Origin: Reyranellaceae bacterium
GTDB taxonomy: Bacteria > Pseudomonadota > Alphaproteobacteria > Reyranellales > Reyranellaceae
Length of the DNA: 37,980 nucleotides
NCBI GenBank assembly: GCA_022844045.1
Contig: JALHMM010000062.1
Span: forward strand, 1 to 37,980
Reading direction: 5' to 3'
Part shown: one piece after another, positions 8,042-16,549 of the stretch
How the letters are laid out: every line of letters starts with the position of its first letter
How positions within the stretch are numbered: the stretch's first letter is position 1
The notes under the pieces: generated by a model
Database searches by the model: none
What the model was told of the DNA's origin: nothing
Seen by the model: only the letters and a program-made list of their open reading frames with translations
Translations under genes and position numbers: made by a program

Positions 8042-9159
8042 ACGACGTCCATCACCTCGACCGTATCCTCGGCGGGGGCGACCGTGTCGGTGAGCGGTAC
8101 GGCCACGAATTGGTGGACGCCCTGGGCTGTCGTCACGCGCCGCACCAGGCCGCGCGACTCCAGGCAGTGCAGATGCGCCAGCGTCTCGCCGAAGGCGAAG
8201 ACCACCTGGTTATTGTCGAGATGGCGCGCGAACAACACCGGTACCATCTGCCAGCAAGTCGCGCCCTTGTCGCCGTAGCCGACGATGGCCGCCAGCATCT
8301 CCGCCAGCCGCGCCTCATGATGCGCCACGAGCTGATCGAGCCTCGTGTGCAGGCCGACGAAGGGGAAGCCGTGGCTGGGCAGGACCAGCGCGTCGGCAGG
8401 CAGGCGACGGAAACGCACGAAGCCGGTGAGAAACCAGGTCAGCGCATCGGCCATCGGCTCGTTCGGCCACACGCCGATATTGGTGCTGATCTTAGGTAGC
8501 ACCTGATCGCCGGAGATCAGCAGGTTCAGGTCAGCACACCACAGCGAGACATGCTCCGGCGCGTGGCCGCGGCCAACAATCACCTGCCAGCGATGGCCGC
8601 CCAGCGACACGCGATCGCCATGCATGATGCGGTTGAAGGCGGCCGGCAGCGGCCCGACGCCCTTGGAGTAGCCGCCGCGATGCAGGTGGAAGGTCGCGAC
8701 CTTCTCTTCCGGCACGCCGCCGCGCCGCAAATGGGCGGCGCGCGATTCGTTGTCGTCGACCAGCCCGTTGCGGATCGACTGCGCGCTCATGTAGTCGCCC
8801 AGCGACATGTAAAGCGGCGCCTGCCAGCGCGCGCACAGCCAGCCGGCGAGACCGACATGGTCGGGATGCATATGCGTGGCGAGCACCGCCTTGACCGGCT
8901 TGCCCTTCAGATACGTGGCGAAGATGCGTTCCCAATGCGCCTTGGTCTCGTCGAGCTGCATGCCGCAATCGACGATCGTCCAGCCGTCGGCCTCTTCCAA
9001 CAGGTAGAGGTTGATGTGGTTGAGCTGGAAGGGCAGCGGCATGCGCAGCCAATGGATGCCCGGCGCCACCTGCTTGAGCTCGCCCGAGGGCGGCGCGTCG
9101 CCGCAGGGGAAACGCAGCTGCGCTAGCAACCGCTGGGCGTGTTCAATGTGGTCGGGCAT
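8038..9159 (-). CDS. MBL-fold metallo-hydrolase with C-terminal helical domain
   Basis: A 373-residue metallo-beta-lactamase-fold hydrolase. The metal-binding motif THMHPDH spans residues 95-101, followed by His199 (GRGHAPEHV), Asp218 (ISGDQV) and His263 (LPSHGFP), a complete dinuclear site. The last 90 residues form an additional helical, winged-helix-like region (HHEARLAEMLAAIV ... ETLAHLHCLESRGLV), as in LACTB2-like and thioester-hydrolase-like MBL proteins. Likely substrates are thioesters, lactones or similar small molecules; nucleic acid is less likely but not excluded. It lies 67 bp downstream of purD on the same strand, and co-transcription is possible. No strong Shine-Dalgarno sequence is visible before the ATG. 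Confidence 0.87.
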   Translation of the reverse strand: MPDHIEHAQRLLAQLRFPCGDAPPSGELKQVAPGIHWLRMPLPFQLNHINLYLLEEADGWTIVDCGMQLDETKAHWERIFATYLKGKPVKAVLATHMHPDHVGLAGWLCARWQAPLYMSLGDYMSAQSIRNGLVDDNESRAAHLRRGGVPEEKVATFHLHRGGYSKGVGPLPAAFNRIMHGDRVSLGGHRWQVIVGRGHAPEHVSLWCADLNLLISGDQVLPKISTNIGVWPNEPMADALTWFLTGFVRFRRLPADALVLPSHGFPFVGLHTRLDQLVAHHEARLAEMLAAIVGYGDKGATCWQMVPVLFARHLDNNQVVFAFGETLAHLHCLESRGLVRRVTTAQGVHQFVAVPLTDTVAPAEDTVEVMDVV

Positions 9160-9226
9160 CGATCCAGTCCGAATGAATGGGCGTTTATGGTGCGATGCAG
9201 CAACCTACGCATCGGCCGCCGTTCTG

Positions 9227-10519
9227 TCACCCCCGGGGCGCGAGGGCCCGCCATGCGATATCGCGGCGGCAGAAGCCTTCCGGCCAGTCGATGGCGTCGA
9301 CTGCGGCGTAGGCCCGCCGCCGCGCCTCCTCGACCGTGGGCGCCATAGCCGTGACGTTGAGGACCCGCCCGCCATTGGCCAGGACGCGCGCGCCGTCGCG
9401 CTTGGTGCCAGCGTGGAAGATGGTGACCCCCTCGACCTTGCTCGCGGCGTCGAGGCCGCGGATCTCGGTGCCACGCATCGGGTTATCAGGATAGCCCTTG
9501 GCGGCCATCACGACCGTGAGCGCTGCTTCGTCGTGCCAACGCAGATCGAAATGCGCCAGGCCGCCATCAGCGCAGGCCAGCAGCGCCGGCACGATGTCCG
9601 ACTTCAAGCGCATCATCAGCACCTGGCACTCGGGATCGCCGAAGCGGCAGTTGTACTCGATCAGCTTCGGCCCGCTTTTGGTCAGCATCAGCCCGGCGAA
9701 CAGGACACCACGGAAGGGCGCGCCCTCGGCCTTCATGGCGCGCACGGTGGGGTGAATGATCTCGTCCATCACGCGGCGCGCGATCTCGGGAGTCACGCAA
9801 GGCGCCGGCGAATATGCGCCCATGCCGCCTGTATTAGGACCGACATCGCCGTCGCCCACCCGCTTGTGATCCTGCGCCGCGACCAGCGGCAGCACGTTCT
9901 CGCCGTCGACGAGCGCGAAGAAGCTTGCCTCCTCGCCCTCCATGAATTCCTCGATCACCACCGAGCTGCCGGCTGCGCCGAAGCGGTTGCCGGCCAGCAT
10001 GTCCCTGGTCGCCACGATCGCCTCGGCCTCGTCCTTGGCGATGATCACGCCCTTGCCGGCCGCCAGCCCGTCGGCCTTCACCACGATCGGCGCGCCCTTC
10101 CAGACGTTGCCCTGGCGGCGGATATAGGCCTCGGCCGAGTCGATCTCGGTGAAACGCTCGTACGTTGCGGTGGGAATGCCGTACTTGCGGCAGAGATCCT
10201 TGGTGAAGCCCTTCGAGCCCTCGAGCCGCGCCGCCGCCGCCGACGGTCCAAACACCTTGATCCCCGCCTCCGTCAGCCGGTCCGCCAGGCCGGCGACCAG
10301 CGGGGTTTCAGGGCCAACGACGACGAAGTCGATCGCCTCGCGCTTGGCCAAATCGACAAGGCCGGCAACATCCTCCTGGCCGACCGCAATGCATTCAGCG
10401 ACCTCGGCGATGCCGGCATTACCCGGCGCGCAGATCAGCCGGTCGCACAGCGGCGAGGCCGAGATGGCCCAGCACAGCGCATGCTCGCGGCCACCGTTTC
10501 CCACCACCATGATGCGCAT
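9227..10519 (-). CDS. purD: phosphoribosylamine-glycine ligase
   Basis: PurD (GAR synthetase) joins phosphoribosylamine and glycine using ATP in de novo purine synthesis. The 430-residue protein has the family length and begins [19 protein letters not shown], the classic PurD N-terminus. Also visible are [32 protein letters not shown], the ATP-grasp block [15 protein letters not shown], and [28 protein letters not shown] with its metal-binding Glu/Asn. A GGGGAG ribosome site sits seven bases before the ATG. It is divergent from a toxin-antitoxin locus and then xseA; the inserted pair separates two genes often found side by side in alphaproteobacteria (from memory). Confidence 0.98.
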   Translation of the reverse strand: MRIMVVGNGGREHALCWAISASPLCDRLICAPGNAGIAEVAECIAVGQEDVAGLVDLAKREAIDFVVVGPETPLVAGLADRLTEAGIKVFGPSAAAARLEGSKGFTKDLCRKYGIPTATYERFTEIDSAEAYIRRQGNVWKGAPIVVKADGLAAGKGVIIAKDEAEAIVATRDMLAGNRFGAAGSSVVIEEFMEGEEASFFALVDGENVLPLVAAQDHKRVGDGDVGPNTGGMGAYSPAPCVTPEIARRVMDEIIHPTVRAMKAEGAPFRGVLFAGLMLTKSGPKLIEYNCRFGDPECQVLMMRLKSDIVPALLACADGGLAHFDLRWHDEAALTVVMAAKGYPDNPMRGTEIRGLDAASKVEGVTIFHAGTKRDGARVLANGGRVLNVTAMAPTVEEARRRAYAAVDAIDWPEGFCRRDIAWRALAPRG

Positions 10520-10537
10520 GAAGCCGCTCCCCGACGC

Positions 10538-10566
10538 TTGAAAACAGGACCTCGCAAGCCTAATAT
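10538..10566 (+). promoter_or_regulatory. sigma70-type promoter of the toxin-antitoxin operon
   Basis: TTGAAA (10538-10543) and TAATAT (10561-10566) are separated by exactly 17 bp, a good housekeeping promoter. It lies just upstream of the antitoxin gene, and the first operator palindrome (10565-10578) begins inside the -10 element. Repressor binding there would block RNA polymerase, the usual autoregulation of Phd/YefM-type operons. The start site would be near 10573 (inference). Confidence 0.65.
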
Positions 10567-10619
10567 GACCATGGTCATGACCATAGTCACAAAGGAGGTG
10601 CCGCCATGACTAAAGTCAT
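10565..10619 (+). promoter_or_regulatory. three tandem operator-like palindromes at the antitoxin promoter
   Basis: Three copies of a 14-bp palindromic motif are visible: ATGACCATGGTCAT (10565-10578, perfect), ATGACCATAGTCAC (10577-10590, imperfect, sharing two bases with the first) and ATGACTAAAGTCAT (10606-10619, perfect 6-bp arms, beginning at the antitoxin ATG). Together they cover the -10 box, the initial transcript and the start codon. The third copy encodes the first residues of the antitoxin. Phd/YefM antitoxins repress their own operons by binding such palindromes, often cooperatively with toxin. Confidence 0.75.
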
Positions 10620-10965
10620 GAAGGCATCGGAGTGCAAGGCGAAGTTACTCGCCGTGCTCGATGAGGTCGCCGCCACCGGCGAACCGGTGACGGTGACGAA
10701 ACACGGCAAGGCAATCGCCCAGATCGTGCCGGCCATTGAGAAGCCGAAGACGCTCTACGGGGCGCTAAAGGGTTCGGTCAAGATCTACGCCGACATCGTC
10801 AGCCCGCAGGAACCAGACTGGGACGAGGATCGCGAATGGAAGATCATTTCCGGACAGCCCTATGACGACGATCCTGGACAGCCACGTCCTGCTCTGGCTG
10901 ATAAACGGCAACCCGGAGCTGGGAAGAAAGGCACGGGCATTCTGCGAAAGCGCGCATCAGGATGA
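10606..10965 (+). CDS. Phd/YefM-family antitoxin with extended C-terminus
   Basis: The first 80 residues form a Phd/YefM antitoxin: [20 protein letters not shown], then [23 protein letters not shown], the DNA-binding and dimerisation half. It is followed by a toxin-binding segment ([15 protein letters not shown] ... PDWDEDREW). Such antitoxins normally end at about this point. Here the frame stays open for another 39 residues, and codons 86-119 overlap the toxin gene in another frame. That adds a basic Gly/Lys/Arg tail ([18 protein letters not shown]) of no recognisable fold. A strong AAAGGAGGTG ribosome site lies just upstream. A perfect operator and promoter indicate autoregulation. The tail could be real or a by-product of losing the original stop codon. 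Confidence 0.88.
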   Translation: MTKVMKASECKAKLLAVLDEVAATGEPVTVTKHGKAIAQIVPAIEKPKTLYGALKGSVKIYADIVSPQEPDWDEDREWKIISGQPYDDDPGQPRPALADKRQPGAGKKGTGILRKRASG

Positions 10966-11266
10966 TCCCGTAGGCGTGTCGGCGATCAGCTTCTACGAGC
11001 TCGCCAACGCCCACCGGAAGGGTCGGATCGCCCTGACGCCCGATCCGTGGCAGTGGCGCGCCCAGATTCTGAACTTCGGAATTGTCGAGTTGCCGGTCGA
11101 TGCTGGAATCGCGATCGAGGCGACCGGACTCGTCGACTTCCATCGCGATCCGATGGATCGGTTGATCGCCGCGACCGCCCTGAGACATGCGGCGACGCTG
11201 ATCACAGCCGACAGCACGATCCTGCGCTGGGCTGGACCGCTTCGCAGTGTCGATGCCAAGCTATGA
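10862..11266 (+). CDS. PIN-domain toxin (VapC-like ribonuclease)
   Basis: A 134-residue PIN-domain protein, probably a VapC-type endoribonuclease that stops growth by cutting tRNA or rRNA when not bound by antitoxin. It begins [15 protein letters not shown], with Asp6 as the first catalytic acid. FYELANAHRKGRI supplies Glu46, HRDPMDRLIAATAL supplies Asp99 and LITADSTIL supplies Asp117, so the four-acid site is complete and the toxin looks active. The start codon lies inside the antitoxin frame, 104 bp before the antitoxin stop, and has no good ribosome site of its own. Translation probably depends on coupling. The stop is four bases before the preferred xseA start. Confidence 0.9.
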   Translation: MTTILDSHVLLWLINGNPELGRKARAFCESAHQDDPVGVSAISFYELANAHRKGRIALTPDPWQWRAQILNFGIVELPVDAGIAIEATGLVDFHRDPMDRLIAATALRHAATLITADSTILRWAGPLRSVDAKL

Positions 11267-11270
11267 CGGC

Positions 11271-12785
11271 ATGACAGACGCCGCCGCCGAAACCACCGGC
11301 CACAATTCGCCGGAGTTCACCGTCTCGGAGCTGGCCTTCGCGCTCAAGCGCGAGGTCGAGCAGGCGTTTCCGCGCGTGCGGGTGCGCGGCGAGATCTCGC
11401 AGCCCAGCTTCCCGCGCTCGGGCCACTGCTATTTCCGGCTCAAGGACGTCGACGCGGTGCTCGAAGCGGTGTGCTGGAAGGGCAGCCTGCCGCGCCTGGG
11501 CATGAAGATCGAGGACGGCCTGGAGGTGATCGCCTCGGGCCGCATCACCACCTATCCCGGCAGCTCTAAATACCAGATCGTCGTCGACCGGCTGGAGCTG
11601 GCGGGCCAGGGCGCACTCCTGAAGCTGCTGGAGGAGCGGCGCAAGAAGCTCGCTGCCGAGGGCCTGTTCGCCGCCGAACGCAAGCGCGCCCTGCCCTTCC
11701 TCCCTGATGTGATCGGCGTCATCACCTCGCCCAGCGGCGCGGTGATCCGCGACATCCTGCATCGCCTGGCCGACCGCTTCCCGCGTCACGTGCTGCTGTG
11801 GCCGGTGTCGGTGCAGGGCGAGCGCGCCGCCGGCGAGGTCGCCGCCGCCATTGAGGGCTTCAATCGTTTGCAGCCCGGCGGCGCGGTGCCGCGGCCCGAC
11901 CTGCTGATCGTGGCGCGTGGCGGCGGCAGCCTGGAGGATCTCTGGGCCTTCAACGAGGAGGTCGTGGTGCGCGCCGCGGCGGCCTCGGCGATCCCGCTGA
12001 TCTCGGCGGTGGGCCACGAGACCGACACCACGCTGATCGACTTCGCTTCGGATCACCGCGCGCCGACGCCCAGCGCCGCCGCAGAAAAGGCCGTGCCGGT
12101 GCGCGCCGAGTTGCTGGGCGACCTGCGCGAGCACAACGGGCGGCTGCTCAACGCGCTCACCCGTCGCCTGCGCGAAGCGGAGACCGAGCTCGCCGGCCTG
12201 GCGCGCGGCCTGCCCGACCCGCGCCGGCTGATCGAGGAGCGCGCGCAACGAGTCGACGAATCTGGCGAGCGCCTGGCCAAGGCCACGGTCAATCTCGTGG
12301 CGCTGAAGCGCTCGGGTTTCGACGGCTTGAGCGGCCGCCTGCGCACACCGCACGAGGTCATCGACCGCAAGACGCGCGAGCTGGCCGAGGAATGGCGTGT
12401 GCTGCTGGGCGGCCTGCGCCGCTACGCCGGCGAAACACGCCAGACGGGCGAGCGCCTGACCGATCGCGTGACGGGCCTGGGAGAACGCCTGTCGCGCGCC
12501 ATGACCGGCCTGGCCGAGCAACGCACGACTCGCCTCGACTCGCTGTCCAAGCTGCTCGATAGCTATTCCTTCAAGGGCACGCTGGCGCGCGGCTTCGCGC
12601 TGGTGCGCGACGCGGCGGGCACGCCCATGCTCAGCGCTGCGGCCGCGACACCTGGCGCGGCGGTGAGCATCGAGTTTGGCGACGGCAGGGTCGGGGCGGT
12701 CATCGACGGCGAGCCGAGGCCGCCCGCGCCTCGGCCGACGAAGCCCGCCGCGAAGCGCGGCGGCACGCAGGGCGATCTCTTCTGA
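11271..12785 (+). CDS. xseA: exodeoxyribonuclease VII large subunit
   Basis: XseA is the catalytic subunit of exonuclease VII, which degrades single-stranded DNA from both ends together with XseB (not in this window). The N-terminal OB-fold domain contains FTVSELAFALKREVEQAFPRV, VRVRGEIS and GHCYFRLKD. The nuclease domain follows, with LPFLPDVIGVITSPSGAVIRDIL, LLIVARGGGSLEDLWAFN and AISAVGHETDTTLIDFASDHRAPTPS-like sequence (given here in part). A long coiled-coil arm and a C-terminal segment DSYSFKGTLARGFALVRD come last. The product is about 504 residues from the ATG at 11271; GTG 11247 and ATG 11253 are in-frame alternatives inside the toxin gene. No clear Shine-Dalgarno sequence is present, which suggests coupling to toxin translation. 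Confidence 0.96.
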   Translation: MTDAAAETTGHNSPEFTVSELAFALKREVEQAFPRVRVRGEISQPSFPRSGHCYFRLKDVDAVLEAVCWKGSLPRLGMKIEDGLEVIASGRITTYPGSSKYQIVVDRLELAGQGALLKLLEERRKKLAAEGLFAAERKRALPFLPDVIGVITSPSGAVIRDILHRLADRFPRHVLLWPVSVQGERAAGEVAAAIEGFNRLQPGGAVPRPDLLIVARGGGSLEDLWAFNEEVVVRAAAASAIPLISAVGHETDTTLIDFASDHRAPTPSAAAEKAVPVRAELLGDLREHNGRLLNALTRRLREAETELAGLARGLPDPRRLIEERAQRVDESGERLAKATVNLVALKRSGFDGLSGRLRTPHEVIDRKTRELAEEWRVLLGGLRRYAGETRQTGERLTDRVTGLGERLSRAMTGLAEQRTTRLDSLSKLLDSYSFKGTLARGFALVRDAAGTPMLSAAAATPGAAVSIEFGDGRVGAVIDGEPRPPAPRPTKPAAKRGGTQGDLF

Positions 12786-12788
12786 ACG

Positions 12789-14075
12789 CTACTGCGTGAA
12801 GCCCAGCAGCCGCGGCAGGAACAGGATGATGCCGGGCAGGAAGGCGATGATCAGCAGGGTCGCCACGATCGCCGCCAGGAACGGCAGCAGCGGCTTGACG
12901 AGTTTCTCCATCGGTAGCCCGCTGATCGCCATACCGACGAACAGACACAGCCCGACCGGCGGCGTGATGTGGCCGATCGCCGAGGCGATGACGCAGACCA
13001 TGCCGAAATGGATGGGATGGATGCCGATCTCCTGCGCCACCGGCAGCAGCACCGGCACCGTCACCAGAATGATCTCCGAGGGCGTCAGGAAGGTGCCGAG
13101 GATGAGGTAGAGGATGATCACCAGGATGATGAACATCCACCACGCCGGGTGGATGGCGACGATCGCCGCGGCGACGACGAAGGGGAACTTCGAGTACGAC
13201 AGCACCCAGCCGAAGGCGCCGACGAAGCCGATGATCATGCCGATCACGCCCGACAGGCGCGCGCTGTCGGCGAAGATCTTGGGGATCTCGCGCAGCGCCG
13301 GCTCGCGATAGAAGATCGGCGGCACGATCAGCGCGTAGACCACGGCGACCGCGGCGGCCTCGGTCGGCGTGAAGACGCCGAACATGATGCCGCCCATGAT
13401 AATCACGGGGATGATCAGCGCCGGCATCGCGCGCACGAAGGAACGACCGAACTCCGGCAGCGTCGGCGGTTTCTCCTTGGGGTAGTTGCGCTTGCGGGCG
13501 ATGACGAAGACGGGCACCGCCATGCCGAGCCCGATCAGCAGGCCGGGCACGATGCCGGCGGCGAACATCGCCGCCACCGATTCATCGGCCATCCAGGCGA
13601 AGATCACGGCGATGATCGAGGGCGGGATGATCGGCGCCACCACGGCCGTGGAGATGGTGAGCGCGGTCGCGAAGTCGCGATCATAACCCTTGCGCTCCAT
13701 CTGCGGGATCAGGAAGGAGCCCAGCGCCGAGACGTCGGCCACCGCCGAGCCCGAGATGCCGCCGAACACCATGCTGTCGACGACGTTGACGTAGGCCAGG
13801 CCGCCGCGGAAACGGCCGACCAGCGCCGTGGCGAAATCTATGATCACCCGCGCCACGCCGCCACGCGCCGCGACATTGCCCGCCAGGATGAACAGTGGCG
13901 CCGACAGCAGAAGGTAGGAATCCGAGAGCAACCCGACGAAGCGCGTCGGGATGATGATCGGATTGAGCGCCGGGATCATCATCGCGGTGGCCAGCGCCGC
14001 CACGCCCAGCGCCGGACCGATCGGCACGCCGGCGACGATGCAGATGACGAACACGATCAGGAGTGTTTCCGCCAT
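12789..14075 (-). CDS. TRAP transporter large permease (DctM type)
   Basis: The 428-residue large membrane subunit of a tripartite ATP-independent periplasmic transporter, which drives solute uptake with an ion gradient. It has about a dozen hydrophobic segments and DctM hallmarks: GVPIGPALGVAALATA near the N-terminus, YLLLSAPLFILAGNVAARGGVA, GISGSAVADVSALGSFLIPQM and FTPTEAAAVAVVYALIV. LGTFLTPSEIILVTVPVLLPVA and GHITPPVGLCLFVG come near the end. The start is the ATG at 14075, with GAGG five bases upstream; it overlaps the small-subunit gene by 19 bp. Its stop lies only 3 bp from the convergent xseA stop, leaving no room for a terminator between them. Confidence 0.95.
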   Translation of the reverse strand: MAETLLIVFVICIVAGVPIGPALGVAALATAMMIPALNPIIIPTRFVGLLSDSYLLLSAPLFILAGNVAARGGVARVIIDFATALVGRFRGGLAYVNVVDSMVFGGISGSAVADVSALGSFLIPQMERKGYDRDFATALTISTAVVAPIIPPSIIAVIFAWMADESVAAMFAAGIVPGLLIGLGMAVPVFVIARKRNYPKEKPPTLPEFGRSFVRAMPALIIPVIIMGGIMFGVFTPTEAAAVAVVYALIVPPIFYREPALREIPKIFADSARLSGVIGMIIGFVGAFGWVLSYSKFPFVVAAAIVAIHPAWWMFIILVIILYLILGTFLTPSEIILVTVPVLLPVAQEIGIHPIHFGMVCVIASAIGHITPPVGLCLFVGMAISGLPMEKLVKPLLPFLAAIVATLLIIAFLPGIILFLPRLLGFTQ

Positions 14076-14578
14076 AGCATCCTCAGGCTGAAGTAGACGT
14101 TGCGCACCATGGGCGGAATCATCAGGGCGGCGCCGAATGGGATCGCCGCGAAGACATAGTCGAGCGTCAGCCCGAGGCCCGAGCTGGTCTGGTAGCCGGC
14201 GTTGGGCACCAACGTGATGCTGAGATGGATCAGGTAGCCGAACAGCACGACGCCGGCGACGTTGACCAGCGCCACCAGAAGCGCGCGCGGCGCCGGCGGC
14301 AGCAGGTTCTGGAAGTAGTCGAGCGTGGTGTGCTCGTTGCGCCACATCGCGGCGGCGCCGCCGATCATCACCAGCCAGACGAAGAGATAGCGCGGGATCT
14401 CCTCGATGCCGTCGATGCCGGTGAGGCCGAGATAGCGCAGGACGACCTGGGCGAAGACAGCCGCGGTCATGGCGGCGAGGATCACGCCGCCGACATAGCC
14501 CAACAGGTCGTAGAGTCGTGCGCCGGCCGAGGGCGCCTTGGCGGCGTCCTCGAGCTTCTCCCCCGGTGGAGCGGCCAT
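14057..14578 (-). CDS. TRAP transporter small permease (DctQ type)
   Basis: A 173-residue membrane protein with four hydrophobic helices, the small membrane subunit that pairs with DctM. Family features are FAQVVLRYLG in the first helix region, EEIPRYLFVWLVMIGGAAAMWRNEHTTLD (the E-x-R-x-x-x-x-W block, given in part), and a C-terminal helix with PFGAALMIPPMVRNVYF. It lies 19 bp after the binding-protein gene and overlaps the large-permease gene by 19 bp, in the usual dctP-dctQ-dctM order. The transported solute cannot be inferred from this subunit. Confidence 0.93.
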   Translation of the reverse strand: MAAPPGEKLEDAAKAPSAGARLYDLLGYVGGVILAAMTAAVFAQVVLRYLGLTGIDGIEEIPRYLFVWLVMIGGAAAMWRNEHTTLDYFQNLLPPAPRALLVALVNVAGVVLFGYLIHLSITLVPNAGYQTSSGLGLTLDYVFAAIPFGAALMIPPMVRNVYFSLRMLWRKHS

Positions 14579-14597
14579 CGGTCGATCCGGCTGCCGG

Positions 14598-15596
14598 CTA
14601 CTTCACGCCCTGGATGTAATCGACCATTTTTTTGGCGTCCTTCCCGGCGGCGGTGGCGAAAAACTCCGCGTAGACGCTTTCCGTCGCCTTGAGGAACGGC
14701 GCCGGATCGGGCTTGGTGATGGTGACGCCCTTCTCGCGCACCTGGTCCTGGATGCTCTTGTCCTCGTCGAGGATGAACTTGCGATTGAAGGCGCGGGCAT
14801 GCGCGTAGGCGTCCATGATCGCCTTCTTGCCCGCCTCGTCCTGCTTCGCCCACGATGCCTTCGACATGATCAGCGCCACCGCCTGGTGCGTGTGCCGAAC
14901 GTCGGCGACGTACTTGACGATGTCGTAGAACTTGTTGTGGTAGAAGGTGTTGACGCCGCCCTCGGCGAAATCGATCACCTTGGTCTGCAGCGCCGTGGCA
15001 ACCTCGGGGAAGGCGATCGGCGTCGAGATCATGCCCAACGCCTTGAAGGTCGCGACCAGGATCTTGTCCTCCTGCACGCGCACCTTCTTCCCTTTGACGT
15101 CCTCGAGCTTGTTGATCGCGCCGTGGCCGTAGATGCCGCGATAGCCGGCCGCGAAGAAGCCGATCAGCTTCAGGCCCTTCTTGTCGAGCACGGCGTCGTA
15201 GTACTTGGTCAGCGTGTCGCTGCCGTCGAGCGATTTGAACAAGTGGTCGTAGTCGCGGAAGATATAGGGCAGCTGGAACACCGACATCTCGGGGATCAGC
15301 GTCGACAGCGGCGCGGTGGTGATCGGCCCGAAGTCGACGGCGCCGAGCTGGATCTGTTGTGCCACCTCGCGCTCCCCGCCCAGCGCGCCGGAATGGTGAT
15401 GCGCGATCTTGAGCTTGCCGCCGGTCAGCTCGGTGAGCTTGTCGACGAATTGCTGCGAGGCCTGCGACGTGCCGTGCCGCGGCGGATTGACGTTGCCCAT
15501 GCTCAGGTCCTTCGCCTGGGCGAAGGCGACGCGATCCGCGGCCAGCGTCGCGGCAAGAGCCAGAATCGACGCGGAAATCAGCTTGCCTATTGTCAT
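14598..15596 (-). CDS. TRAP transporter substrate-binding protein (DctP type)
   Basis: A 332-residue periplasmic binding protein that captures the solute and delivers it to the DctQM permease. An N-terminal signal peptide (MTIGKLISASILALAATLAA ... AFAQA) is followed by the DctP pattern: NPPRHGTSQASQQFVDKLTELTGGKLKI, the LGAVDFGPITTAPLS segment and FQLPYIFRDYDHLFK. GLKLIGFFAAGYRGIYG and KKVRVQEDKILVATFKALGM contain the conserved Arg that binds a substrate carboxylate in this family. The ATG at 15596 is chosen because GGAGG lies about nine bases upstream and the signal peptide starts there. Substrate is probably an organic acid (family knowledge). It is divergent from an RraA-like aldolase gene, suggesting linked catabolism. 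Confidence 0.94.
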   Translation of the reverse strand: MTIGKLISASILALAATLAADRVAFAQAKDLSMGNVNPPRHGTSQASQQFVDKLTELTGGKLKIAHHHSGALGGEREVAQQIQLGAVDFGPITTAPLSTLIPEMSVFQLPYIFRDYDHLFKSLDGSDTLTKYYDAVLDKKGLKLIGFFAAGYRGIYGHGAINKLEDVKGKKVRVQEDKILVATFKALGMISTPIAFPEVATALQTKVIDFAEGGVNTFYHNKFYDIVKYVADVRHTHQAVALIMSKASWAKQDEAGKKAIMDAYAHARAFNRKFILDEDKSIQDQVREKGVTITKPDPAPFLKATESVYAEFFATAAGKDAKKMVDYIQGVK

Positions 15597-15808
15597 AGGG
15601 CCGTCCCTCCCTGGGTTGTTCCGCCGCCGCCCGCGGCGCATGCGGTTGATTCTTGGCGGCATCGAGGGGAAAGCGTCGCGCCGCTTTTCGATCCTGAGTA
15701 GTGTCGGGGACCGGCGTCAAGGCCGAATGGCCGGACCGATGCGCCCGATTGATCGTCGGCCTGCGTCGCGGAGGCTCGGCCCGGCAGAGAGTTCGTGGAG
15801 GAGACGAT

Positions 15809-16546
15809 ATGAGCGCGGTGAAGTTTCAGCAGCTCGGCGCCGAGACTATTCAGCAGCTGATGTATGCCAGCACAGCAACGGTTACCATGCAGCTGATGAA
15901 GCGCGGGCTGCGTACCATGGCGATCAACCTCAAGGCGGTGAACCCGTCGGCCACGCGCATGGTCGGGCCGGCCTACACGCTGCGCTATATCCCCGCGCGC
16001 GAGGACATCGACCTGCCGCCCAAGCCGACCGATCCCGAGAACGCGCAGAAGCACGCGGTCGAGAACGCGCCGCCGGGCAGCGTGCTGGTGGTCTCGACCG
16101 GTCCGGAGCTGCGTTCCGGCACTTTCGGTGACATCCTCGTGGCGCGCATGCAGGTGCGCGGCCTCGCCGGCATCGTCTCCGACGGCGCGATGCGCGACGT
16201 GCCGGTGGTCTCCAACATGAAGCTGCCGGTGTTCTCGGCCTGCGCCGCCGCGCCGCCCAGCATGACCACGCTGCATCCGGTCGACGTGCAGCAGCCGATC
16301 GGCTGCGGCGGCGTGCCGGTCTATCCCAACGACGTCATCGTCTCCGACGCCGACGGTGTTGTCGTGATTCCACGCCACATGGCGGTGGAAGTGGCGCGCG
16401 ATTCCTTCGAGCAGGAGCGGCTCGAGAAGTTTGTCGCGATGCGGGTCAAGCAGGGCCATACCATCCCCGGCCTCTACCCGCCCAACGACACGAACAAGGC
16501 GCTCTATCAGAAGTGGATCGAAGCGGGCGAGCCGGAGAACGGCTGA
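15809..16546 (+). CDS. RraA-like / HMG-CHA-type aldolase family protein
   Basis: A 245-residue protein of the RraA/HMG-CHA aldolase family. Members include RNase E inhibitor-like proteins and class II pyruvate aldolases acting on 4-hydroxy-4-methyl-2-oxoglutarate or 4-carboxy-4-hydroxy-2-oxoadipate. Visible features are GPAYTLRYIP, GSVLVVSTGPELRSGTFGDILVARMQVRGLAG (in part), then IVSDGAMRD with the DGxxRD substrate/metal-binding block, and a C-terminal VSDADGVVVIPRH typical of the family. GGAGGAGACGAT before the ATG fixes the start; longer readings are not needed. The gene is divergent from the TRAP operon. An aldolase role in breaking down a TRAP-imported acid fits better than RNase E control (inference). 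Its stop lies 3 bp from the convergent glycosyltransferase gene. Confidence 0.88.
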   Translation: MSAVKFQQLGAETIQQLMYASTATVTMQLMKRGLRTMAINLKAVNPSATRMVGPAYTLRYIPAREDIDLPPKPTDPENAQKHAVENAPPGSVLVVSTGPELRSGTFGDILVARMQVRGLAGIVSDGAMRDVPVVSNMKLPVFSACAAAPPSMTTLHPVDVQQPIGCGGVPVYPNDVIVSDADGVVVIPRHMAVEVARDSFEQERLEKFVAMRVKQGHTIPGLYPPNDTNKALYQKWIEAGEPENG

Positions 16547-16549
16547 GCG

